From JAHRAH01 sp051009015 (GTDB taxonomy: Bacteria; Pseudomonadota; Gammaproteobacteria; Tethybacterales; Persebacteraceae), in contig JBPCWZ010000202.1 of the NCBI GenBank assembly GCA_051009015.1, forward strand, positions 1 through 6,850: a DNA stretch of 6,850 bases. The letters run 5' to 3'. The position numbers and the translations under genes are program-made. Of the stretch, positions 1 to 5,666 are shown one piece after another. The stretch's first letter is position 1. The number at the start of each line of letters is the position of its first letter. The notes under the pieces were generated by a model. That model saw only the letters and a program-made list of their open reading frames with translations. It did not search any database and had not been told where the DNA came from.

Positions 1-2
1 AC

Positions 3-134
3 TACGCCAAAACATACCTGACCGAACACCAAAACGCCAACCCCGCCGCCGCAACCTTAACCATGAATTGGCAAACCCCGGCAAAAATCCCCCCGCTAAT
101 CATCGGCGTCATTATCATCCCGCCAACAAACTAA
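3..134 (+). CDS. Possible C-terminal end of an unidentified gene (partial)
   Basis: Reading from base 3, the plus strand is open for 43 codons and ends at TAA (132..134). The translation begins YAKTYLTEHQNANPAAAT and finishes with a hydrophobic stretch (PPLIIGVIIIPPTN), which could be the end of a last membrane segment. Third codon positions are strongly C-rich, as expected for a real gene here. I do not recognise the family. The minus strand of the same stretch also has a short open frame (about 38 codons from an ATG near base 121), so the coding strand is uncertain. If real, the gene is convergent with the methyltransferase gene that ends at 185, and its body lies outside the window. Confidence 0.3.
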   Translation, partial: YAKTYLTEHQNANPAAATLTMNWQTPAKIPPLIIGVIIIPPTN

Positions 135-151
135 AAGCCCCGAAAACCATC

Positions 152-172
152 ATTCCCGCAAAAGCGGTGCAT
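152..172. repeat. Decayed dRS3-like palindrome
   Basis: The left arm ATTCCCGC (152..159) and an AAAA loop are intact, but the right arm has decayed to GCGG followed by unrelated bases. It lies between the two convergent gene ends at 134 and 185. The remaining CCGC-AAAA-GCGG stem is too short and lacks a T-run, so I do not call a terminator. Confidence 0.4.
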
Positions 173-184
173 TATTAAACCGTC

Positions 185-1486
185 TTACCGGATAACGCCC
201 TGCTCGCGCAACTTTGCCCTTAATTCGTCCATGTCAAGGCGGTCGCCTTTGAGTGAATTGCAGGCACCGCAGAGGAGTTGTTTGTTTTTGCGGTCGTTTT
301 GCCCGCCTTTGGAGCGCGGGATGATATGGTCTATTGTCATATTCCGCTTGTGAAATGATATTTCGCAACCGTTGCAAATGCCGCCCTGCTTGCCGTAGTG
401 ATAATCTTTGTCGCTCAAGTCAGGCGTTAAGTCAAAGTTATCATCGGTGCGGCTCGGAAGGTCGGTACGCAAGGCAACGCCGGATTTAACGCCATTAAGC
501 AGCGGGCGATTATTGACAATGACGCGGGCGGCAAGCGCGCTGGCGTCAATGCCTATCCATTTGCGCCCCAACTTTTCGGCGGCTTCCAATGCCGTGCCAC
601 AGCCGCAGAAAGGGTCAAGCACAATATCGCCCGGGTTGCTTGACGCCGCAACAATACGCTCCAAAAGTGCCATCGGTTTTTGCGTCGGGTAGCCGGTGCG
701 CTCCTTGGATGCGGAGGAAAGATAATTGATAATCCACCAATCCGCGAATGCCGTCCCCACCGTTTCGGTGCGGTAAACAATGCGGTCGTATTTCTTTTTC
801 GCTATCTCGTCGCGCGCTTTCGCTTTGTTATAAACGATAAGTTGCCTGACGCCCTTTATGCGGTTGGAATCCCACCCCCGCTCGTATCTGGCGGCTTGCG
901 GCGCAGTCGGGTCAAACTGCTTGTTGAAGTTATAGTCGTTGGTTTTGGAATAAAACAAGACGATATCCTTGTTTTTTTGGAAGTAGCGCGAGGCATTTGT
1001 CCACTTCCGGTAGCACCACGAAATTTCGTTGCGGAAGTTGTCCGCGCCGAAAATGGCGTCCATCGCAAGTTTGAGCGAATGCGACATTACCGTGTCGCAA
1101 TGCAGATAAATGCTGCCGGTTTTCTTGAGTATCCGGCGCATTTCCATCAGGCGCACGCCCATATAGCACATATATGCCTTGTCGGCTTTGCCGCCCGTAT
1201 AGCCCGCCGCTTCTATTACCGAATAAAGGGCGCGATGCTCCCCGCGAATCGTTCGCCACCACTCCTCTTTGATGTCGCCGTAAGTCCAGCGGTCTTTGAA
1301 AGATGCCCCCGCCGCCGCGCTGCCAAGCGGCGCGTCCCATTGTTTCTTGCTGTTGAACGGCGGGTCCAAATATATCAAATCAACGGAGGCGGAATTCATC
1401 CCGCGCATGACTTCAAGGCAGTCGCCGTCCTTGTCTTTCGTGCCGGTGAAAACCGTGCGGTTTTGGATGTTGGGCTGCATTTGCAT
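185..1486 (-). CDS. Beta-class DNA methyltransferase fused to a C-terminal HNH nuclease domain
   Basis: 433 aa. Residues about 1-330 form an S-adenosylmethionine-dependent DNA methyltransferase of the N6-adenine/N4-cytosine group. The catalytic DPPF (residue 41, in VDLIYLDPPFN) precedes the AdoMet-binding DPFCGCG (291-297) and IGID (311-314), which is the beta-class order, with the target-recognition region between them. Residues about 365-433 form an HNH domain: CNGC (371-374), DH (386-387) with H387 as the likely catalytic histidine, and CGACN (406-410), giving two zinc-binding CxxC pairs. An open frame runs 53 codons further upstream, but it lies inside thiC. I chose the ATG at 1486 because it overlaps the thiC TGA by one base (TGATG) and places the family's typical N-terminus (NRTVFTG) at the start; ATG at 1480 is an alternative. 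Compared with my memory of the family, a short KDKDG insert follows VFTGT. Only a weak GGTGGA lies upstream, suggesting translational coupling to thiC. No separate restriction or specificity gene is adjacent. The target sequence and whether the HNH cuts DNA are unknown. Confidence 0.93.
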   Translation of the reverse strand: MQMQPNIQNRTVFTGTKDKDGDCLEVMRGMNSASVDLIYLDPPFNSKKQWDAPLGSAAAGASFKDRWTYGDIKEEWWRTIRGEHRALYSVIEAAGYTGGKADKAYMCYMGVRLMEMRRILKKTGSIYLHCDTVMSHSLKLAMDAIFGADNFRNEISWCYRKWTNASRYFQKNKDIVLFYSKTNDYNFNKQFDPTAPQAARYERGWDSNRIKGVRQLIVYNKAKARDEIAKKKYDRIVYRTETVGTAFADWWIINYLSSASKERTGYPTQKPMALLERIVAASSNPGDIVLDPFCGCGTALEAAEKLGRKWIGIDASALAARVIVNNRPLLNGVKSGVALRTDLPSRTDDNFDLTPDLSDKDYHYGKQGGICNGCEISFHKRNMTIDHIIPRSKGGQNDRKNKQLLCGACNSLKGDRLDMDELRAKLREQGVIR

Positions 1487-3330
1487 CACGGGTATATCTG
1501 TCCACCGCGGGATTGGAATTCCATTGCTTTTTCTTCCATTCCTTTTGCCGCCGCCGCTTTCGGCGATATGCCGGCTTTTGCCGCGTGCTCGCGTATCTCC
1601 TGCGTGATTTTCATTGAGCAGAACTTGGGACCGCACATGGAACAAAAATGCGCCGTCTTTGCCGACTCTTGCGGAAGCGTCTCGTCGTGATACGCCCGCG
1701 CCGTGTCGGGGTCCAAACTCAAATTGAACTGATCCTGCCAGCGAAACTCAAACCTCGCCAGCGACAAGGCATCATCGCGCGCTTGTGCCGCAGGATGACC
1801 TTTTGCCAAATCCGCCGCGTGGGCTGCTATCTTGTAGGAAATAATGCCGGTTTTGACATCGTCCTTATTCGGCAAGCCCAAATGCTCCTTGGGCGTAACA
1901 TAACAAAGCATCGCCGTGCCATACCAGCCGATTTGCGCCGCGCCTATCGCGGAAGTAATGTGGTCGTAGCCGGGGGCTATGTCGGTTACCAAAGGTCCCA
2001 ATGTGTAAAACGGCGCGGCAAAACATTCGCTTAACTCGCGCTCCATATTGTCGCGGATTAACTGCATCGGCACATGCCCGGGTCCTTCTATCATTACCTG
2101 CACATCGTTTTGCCATGCTATCTTCGTCAACTCGCCAAGCGTGCGCAACTCGGCAAACTGCGCTTCGTCGTTGGCATCCGCTATCGCGCCCGGGCGCAAG
2201 CCGTCGCCAAGCGAAAAACTGACATCATAGGCGCGCATTATCTCGCATATCTCGCCAAAATGCTCGTATAAAAAACTCTCGCGATGATGCGCCAGACACC
2301 ACTTTGCCATGATTGACCCGCCGCGCGATACGATGCCCGTCAGGCGCTTCGCCGTCATCGGCACAAAGGGCAGGCGCACGCCCGCATGGACGGTAAAATA
2401 ATCCACCCCCTGCTCGGCTTGTTCCACCAGCGTGTCGCGGTATATTTCCCATGTCAGTTCTTCCGCAAGCCCGCCGACTTTTTCCAGCGCCTGATAGATC
2501 GGCACCGTGCCGACCGGCACCGGCGAGTTTCGCACTATCCATTCGCGCGTTTCGTGGATGTCTTTGCCGGTGGAAAGATCCATTATCGTATCCGCGCCCC
2601 ATCTTGTCGCCCAGGTCATCTTTTCTATCTCCTCGCCGATGCCCGATGACACCGCCGAGTTGCCGATATTGGCATTGACCTTGACCAGAAAACTGCGCCC
2701 GATAGCCATCGGCTCCGCCTCGGGATGATTGACATTCGCCGGAATAATCGCCCGACCGGAGGCGACTTCGTCGCGCACAAATGCCGGTGTTACTTCGCGG
2801 GGAATGACCGCGCCGAAAGCATTGCCCGGATGGCTTCCATTATGATTTGCATCCGCATTGCGGTTTTGGTTTTCGCGCGCCGCGACAAACTCCATCTCCG
2901 GCGTGATAATCCCGCGCCGCGCATAATGCATCTGCGTTATGCATTTGCCGCCCGCCGCCATTCTCGCCGTGCGCTTGCCGGGGAAGGCGCCGCTTTTGGT
3001 TTTGGCTTCCGCTTTTGCACGGCGCGGCGAAAGGTTGCTGTCGCCCCTTTCTTCAATCCACTGCTCGCGCAACTTTGGCAGCCCCTGGCGGATGTCTATC
3101 TTTGCCGCCGGGTCGCTGTATGGGCCGGAAGTGTCATAAACCAGAAAGGGGCGGTTGGGGCGGCTGCCGTCTTTTGTTGTCGTCGGCGAAAGGGTTATCT
3201 CGCGCATCGGCACGCGCACGCGCCCGGCGGTAATGTGGGTTTTTTGCGAGCCGGACAAGGGCGCAAGCGCCAGGTCATCGGCGCGCGCCCGGTCGGCGGC
3301 AAAGGGTTGTGCTTTTTTGGGTTTTGACAT
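1486..3330 (-). CDS. thiC: Phosphomethylpyrimidine synthase ThiC
   Basis: 614 aa, near the 631 aa of E. coli ThiC. This cytosolic radical-SAM enzyme rearranges 5-aminoimidazole ribotide to 4-amino-5-hydroxymethyl-2-methylpyrimidine phosphate, the pyrimidine half of thiamine. Conserved blocks run in order: TQMHYARRGIITPEMEF, GRAIIPANVNHPEAEPM, VKVNANIGNSAV, GADTIMDLSTG, SRGGSIMAKWCL, SFSLGDGLRPG, MIEGPGHVPM and GWYGTAMLCYVTPKEHLGLP. Near the C-terminus CSMCGPKFC (C563, C566, C571) is the CX2CX4C signature binding the [4Fe-4S] cluster. The ATG at 3330 is preferred because GGAGG lies 10 nt upstream. A GTG at 3378 extends the frame by 16 residues and overlaps the aspS stop, but adds no family-like sequence. 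The gene starts 47 nt after aspS, probably in the same transcript. No other thi gene is nearby, and I see no TPP riboswitch in the 47-nt gap. Confidence 0.98.
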   Translation of the reverse strand: MSKPKKAQPFAADRARADDLALAPLSGSQKTHITAGRVRVPMREITLSPTTTKDGSRPNRPFLVYDTSGPYSDPAAKIDIRQGLPKLREQWIEERGDSNLSPRRAKAEAKTKSGAFPGKRTARMAAGGKCITQMHYARRGIITPEMEFVAARENQNRNADANHNGSHPGNAFGAVIPREVTPAFVRDEVASGRAIIPANVNHPEAEPMAIGRSFLVKVNANIGNSAVSSGIGEEIEKMTWATRWGADTIMDLSTGKDIHETREWIVRNSPVPVGTVPIYQALEKVGGLAEELTWEIYRDTLVEQAEQGVDYFTVHAGVRLPFVPMTAKRLTGIVSRGGSIMAKWCLAHHRESFLYEHFGEICEIMRAYDVSFSLGDGLRPGAIADANDEAQFAELRTLGELTKIAWQNDVQVMIEGPGHVPMQLIRDNMERELSECFAAPFYTLGPLVTDIAPGYDHITSAIGAAQIGWYGTAMLCYVTPKEHLGLPNKDDVKTGIISYKIAAHAADLAKGHPAAQARDDALSLARFEFRWQDQFNLSLDPDTARAYHDETLPQESAKTAHFCSMCGPKFCSMKITQEIREHAAKAGISPKAAAAKGMEEKAMEFQSRGGQIYP

Positions 3331-3340
3331 TGTGCTGTTT

Positions 3341-3345
3341 CCTCC
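3341..3345 (-). promoter_or_regulatory. thiC ribosome-binding site
   Basis: GGAGG on the minus strand, 10 nt before the ATG at 3330. It decides the thiC start in favour of 3330 over the upstream in-frame GTG at 3378. Confidence 0.7.
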
Positions 3346-3351
3346 GCCGCT

Positions 3352-3357
3352 ATTATA
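3352..3357 (-). promoter_or_regulatory. -10-like TATAAT in the aspS-thiC gap
   Basis: A perfect TATAAT on the minus strand. No good -35 lies 16-18 nt upstream (tagtgc at 17 nt). Transcription starting 6-8 nt downstream would begin at or inside the Shine-Dalgarno bases of thiC, so a working thiC promoter here is doubtful. Read-through from aspS is more likely. Confidence 0.25.
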
Positions 3358-3377
3358 CTCCGGCGCGGGTTTTGGCA

Positions 3378-5147
3378 CTATGCGATGCGCACGCCCAACT
3401 CGCGAAGTTGCCTGTTATCCACTTCCGCCGGCGCGCCGGTCAGCGGGCAAATACCGGCTTGGGTTTTGGGAAAGGCAATGACATCGCGGATGGAGTTTGT
3501 ACCGGCGAGCATCGCCGCGATTCTATCCAGCCCGAAGGCAATGCCGCCGTGCGGCGGCGCGCCCGATGCCAAAGCATTGAGCAAAAAGCCAAACTTGCGC
3601 TTTGACTCTTCTTCATCCATTCCCAGCGCGGCAAAAACCGCCAACTGCTGCTTTGGATTGTGAATGCGAATGCTGCCGCCGCCTATCTCCGCGCCATTGA
3701 CGACCAAATCATAAGCGCGCGATAACAACTGCATCGGCGCTTTGGCAAGTTTGCTATCGCCGTCTTTGCCGTCTTCCTGCGGCGCGGTAAAAGGATGATG
3801 GACGGCGCGCAGGGTATTGTCATCGCCGCTTTCAAACATCGGAAAATCCGTCACCCACAACGGGCAAAAACCATCGGCGATTAAATTATGCTCGGCGGCA
3901 AGTTTGTCGCGCAAAACCGCCAATGCCGGATTGGCAACTTTGGCACTTGCGGCGACAAAAAATAAAATGTCGCCATCTTCCGCGCCGGTTCTTTTCAATG
4001 TTTGCAAAAGCGCATCTTCGGGCAGAAACTTCAATATCGGCGAGCGCAAACCGTGCGCGCCTTTTTTGACATCATCAACCTTAATAAAAGCCAAACCGCC
4101 CAAGCCGAGTTCGGCGGCGGCAAATGCCGCCAAATCATCGCTCGCCTTTCGCGCCATACTTGCCCCGCCGGGCAGGCGCAAAACCGCCACTTTGCCATCC
4201 GCCGCCTGTGCCGGTTTGGCAAAAACGGCAAACTCCACATTTGCCATAATATCGCCGACATCAATAATGCGCAGAGGGTTGCGCAAATCCGGGCGGTCGC
4301 TGCCAAAATCGCGCATCGCATCGTTGTATGTCATCCTCGGCAGCGGCAACTGCAGGGTAATATCGGCGGCGGCAAACATCCGCGCTATCATCCGCTCGGC
4401 AATATCCATCACTTCGCTTTCGCCGACAAAAGCCATCTCAATGTCTATTTGCGAAAACTCCAACTGCCGGTCGGCGCGCAAATCCTCATCGCGAAAGCAG
4501 CGGGCGAATTGATAATAACGCTCAAAACCGCCAGCCATCAACATTTGCTTAAACAACTGCGGCGATTGCGGCAGGGCGTAAAAAGCCCCGCGCCGCAAAC
4601 GACTCGGCGACAAAAAATCGCGCGCGCCTTCGGGTGTCGCCCTTGTCAGCACCGGCGTTTCCACTTCAACAAAATGATTATCTTCCAAAAAACGCCGCGC
4701 CGCCGATGCCGCTTTGTGGCGCAGGCGCAGGTTGTTTTGCATCGGCGCGCCGCGCAAATCAACAACGCGATGGCGCAGTTTGACTTCCTCGCCCGGGGCG
4801 TCTTCGCCCGGGGCGAAAGGCGCGGGGGCGGCGGTGTTTAATATCCGCAATTCATCGGCGGCAACTTCAATCCTGCCGCTCGGCAGTTTGTTGTTTTCCG
4901 TCCCCTGCGGGCGGGCGCGGACGACACCGGCGGCGCGCAAAACAAACTCGCCGCGCACTTGTTCCGCTGTTTGGAAAATATTCTTTGACGCCGCGGGGTC
5001 GGCGACGATTTGCACTATGCCGCTGTGGTCGCGCAAATCTATGAATATGACGCCGCCATGGTCGCGGCGCGAATGCGCCCAGCCGCAAACGATTGCCCGC
5101 TCGCCGATAATGCTCTCGTCAATTTCGCCGCACAGATGCGTTCGCAT
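3378..5147 (-). CDS. aspS: Aspartyl-tRNA synthetase, probably non-discriminating type
   Basis: 589 aa (E. coli AspRS is 590). This class II cytosolic enzyme charges tRNA with aspartate. An N-terminal OB-fold anticodon-binding domain (about 1-100, GWAHSRRDHGGVIFIDLRD) is followed by the catalytic core: ATPEGARDF (170-178), QSPQ (194-197), motif 2 CFRDEDLRADRQLEF (217-231), a bacterial GAD insertion domain (around FAVFAKPA and LRLPGGAS) and motif 3 GLDR (539-542). H30 (in RRDHGG) and G82 (in RARPQG) match H31 and G81 of Pseudomonas aeruginosa AspRS, which mark the non-discriminating form that also makes Asp-tRNA(Asn) for GatCAB; discriminating enzymes such as E. coli's have Leu and Lys. A longer frame to 5255 exists, but its extra 36 residues (MTKRAAMTKRAAGMTGG...) are translated repeat DNA; ATG 5147 matches the family start. 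No Shine-Dalgarno precedes it. A 15-nt tandem duplication (4789..4815) encodes APGED-APGEE at residues 112-121. Confidence 0.98.
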   Translation of the reverse strand: MRTHLCGEIDESIIGERAIVCGWAHSRRDHGGVIFIDLRDHSGIVQIVADPAASKNIFQTAEQVRGEFVLRAAGVVRARPQGTENNKLPSGRIEVAADELRILNTAAPAPFAPGEDAPGEEVKLRHRVVDLRGAPMQNNLRLRHKAASAARRFLEDNHFVEVETPVLTRATPEGARDFLSPSRLRRGAFYALPQSPQLFKQMLMAGGFERYYQFARCFRDEDLRADRQLEFSQIDIEMAFVGESEVMDIAERMIARMFAAADITLQLPLPRMTYNDAMRDFGSDRPDLRNPLRIIDVGDIMANVEFAVFAKPAQAADGKVAVLRLPGGASMARKASDDLAAFAAAELGLGGLAFIKVDDVKKGAHGLRSPILKFLPEDALLQTLKRTGAEDGDILFFVAASAKVANPALAVLRDKLAAEHNLIADGFCPLWVTDFPMFESGDDNTLRAVHHPFTAPQEDGKDGDSKLAKAPMQLLSRAYDLVVNGAEIGGGSIRIHNPKQQLAVFAALGMDEEESKRKFGFLLNALASGAPPHGGIAFGLDRIAAMLAGTNSIRDVIAFPKTQAGICPLTGAPAEVDNRQLRELGVRIA

Positions 5148-5156
5148 AACCCGGCA

Positions 5157-5162
5157 ATTATA
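5157..5162 (-). promoter_or_regulatory. Candidate aspS -10 box
   Basis: Perfect TATAAT on the minus strand, ending 9 nt before the aspS ATG. No convincing -35 at 16-19 nt. If used, transcription would start about 1-4 nt before the ATG and give an essentially leaderless mRNA, which agrees with the lack of a Shine-Dalgarno. Confidence 0.35.
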
Positions 5163-5220
5163 CACGCCGCCCGCATACACGCGCCATCCCTTGCATACCG
5201 TCCCGCCGCCCGTCATTCCC

Positions 5221-5256
5221 GCCGCCCTTTTTGTCATTGCCGCCCTTTTCGTCATT
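5221..5256. repeat. Tandem 18-nt duplication next to dRS3-like repeats
   Basis: Two adjacent 18-nt units (5221..5238 and 5239..5256) of form GCCGCCCTTTT(T/C)GTCATT differ at one base. They are preceded by a half palindrome ATTCCCGC (5215..5222) and run into the full palindrome at 5254. The same string, with one extra C, occurs at 5653..5671 as the right half of the terminator plus the start of another dRS3-like copy. Confidence 0.65.
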
Positions 5257-5273
5257 CCGGCGGAAGCCGGAAT
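5254..5273. repeat. dRS3-like palindrome, CCGGC variant
   Basis: ATTCCGGC-GGAA-GCCGGAAT: 8-bp arms and a 4-nt loop, with CGTC on the left and CCA on the right. It is the left member of an inverted outer pair; the other is 5598..5617. Confidence 0.8.
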
Positions 5274-5286
5274 CCATCATTCCGTC

Positions 5287-5306
5287 ATTCCCGCGCAGGC
5301 GGGAAT
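5287..5306. repeat. dRS3-like palindrome, CCCGC type
   Basis: ATTCCCGC-GCAG-GCGGGAAT fits the neisserial dRS3 core ATTCCC-N8-GGGAAT exactly. GTC precedes and CCA follows it, as in the other forward copies. Confidence 0.8.
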
Positions 5307-5310
5307 CCAT

Positions 5311-5325
5311 CGCCGCGAAGCGGCG
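5311..5325. repeat. Short GC hairpin
   Basis: CGCCGC-GAA-GCGGCG: 6-bp stem with a 3-nt loop, between a dRS3-like copy and the large inverted repeat. No T-run follows, so it is not a terminator. Confidence 0.5.
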
Positions 5326-5334
5326 CGCTATAAA

Positions 5335-5584
5335 AGCCCTGAAAGGGCGACCTGTTCATAGCACGGGGCAACGCCCCGTGAATCGGCATTATGAAACAAA
5401 TAAGCCCTGAAAGGGCGACCGAAAACAATGGCGGCGAATATCAAAACGGGCGGGGTTTTGGCTTTGCGGTTTTTGCCGGGCTTTGCCCTGCAAAAGAATG
5501 GGACGCCCTTACAGGGCTTGATTAATTGGTAATGCCGTCACGGGGCGTTGCCCCGTGCTATGAACAGGACGCCCTTTCAGGGCT
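5335..5584. repeat. Large nested inverted-repeat element
   Basis: The left arm 5335..5381 and right arm 5538..5584 are inverted copies of 47 nt with one mismatch. After a 2-nt gap the pairing continues for 8 nt (5384..5391 with 5530..5537). Each arm holds two hairpins of its own: GCCCT-GAA-AGGGC (5336..5348 on the left) and CACGGGGC-AAC-GCCCCGTG (5362..5380 on the left). The 138-nt interior (5392..5529) carries a smaller inverted pair and no convincing ORF. The organisation resembles clustered REP-type palindromes, possibly moved by a transposase elsewhere in the genome; that is inference. No transposase gene or target-site duplication is visible. Confidence 0.85.
5402..5519. repeat. Inner inverted pair copying the tip of the large arms
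   Basis: AAGCCCTGAAAGGGCGACC (5402..5420) and the inverted 5501..5519 match over 19 nt with two mismatches. Their sequence is that of the outer tips of the large arms (5335..5352 and 5567..5584), so the short module occurs four times, two in each orientation. Between them lies a further hairpin CAAAAC-N7-GTTTTG (5442..5460). Confidence 0.8.
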
Positions 5585-5597
5585 ATGACAAAAGGAG

Positions 5598-5617
5598 ATT
5601 CCGGCGTACGCCGGAAT
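5598..5617. repeat. Perfect 20-bp palindrome, dRS3-like CCGGC variant
   Basis: ATTCCGGCGTACGCCGGAAT equals its own reverse complement. GACG on the right shows it lies inverted relative to the copy at 5254, so the two bracket the large inverted-repeat element. Confidence 0.8.
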
Positions 5618-5632
5618 GACGGGGGGTTGCAT

Positions 5633-5664
5633 AAAAAAAGGGCGGCATCTCTGCCGCCCCTTTT
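5633..5664 (-). terminator. Intrinsic terminator after the ankyrin gene
   Basis: On the minus strand an 8-bp stem GGGCGGCA/TGCCGCCC (5640..5647 and 5652..5659) with a 4-nt loop is followed by seven T (complement of 5633..5639), directly after the ankyrin stop at 5667. The plus strand also ends in TTTT (5661..5664), so it could act in both directions. Confidence 0.85.
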
Positions 5665-5666
5665 CG

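Noticed and set aside
1..125. A short minus-strand hydrophobic frame downstream of the methyltransferase gene
   Set aside because: About 38 codons with no Shine-Dalgarno and mirrored by an equally plausible plus-strand frame with more typical codon use. It cannot be supported.
1487..1645. A 53-codon upstream extension of the methyltransferase frame
   Set aside because: It lies entirely within thiC in another frame, and the methyltransferase family similarity begins only near NRTVFTG, just after the ATG at 1486.
680..1690. A 336-codon open frame on the plus strand
   Set aside because: It runs antisense to the methyltransferase gene and the end of thiC, both with clear family motifs. The translation has no recognisable domain; such antisense frames are common in GC-rich coding DNA.
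4002..4841. A 279-codon open frame on the plus strand
   Set aside because: Antisense to aspS, which is full length and fully conserved. It is rich in Arg, Ala, His and Gln, as expected for a shadow frame.
5148..5255. A 36-codon N-terminal extension of AspRS (MTKRAAMTKRAA...)
   Set aside because: The extra residues are a translation of tandem repeat DNA, and the bacterial AspRS N-terminus starts at the ATG at 5147.
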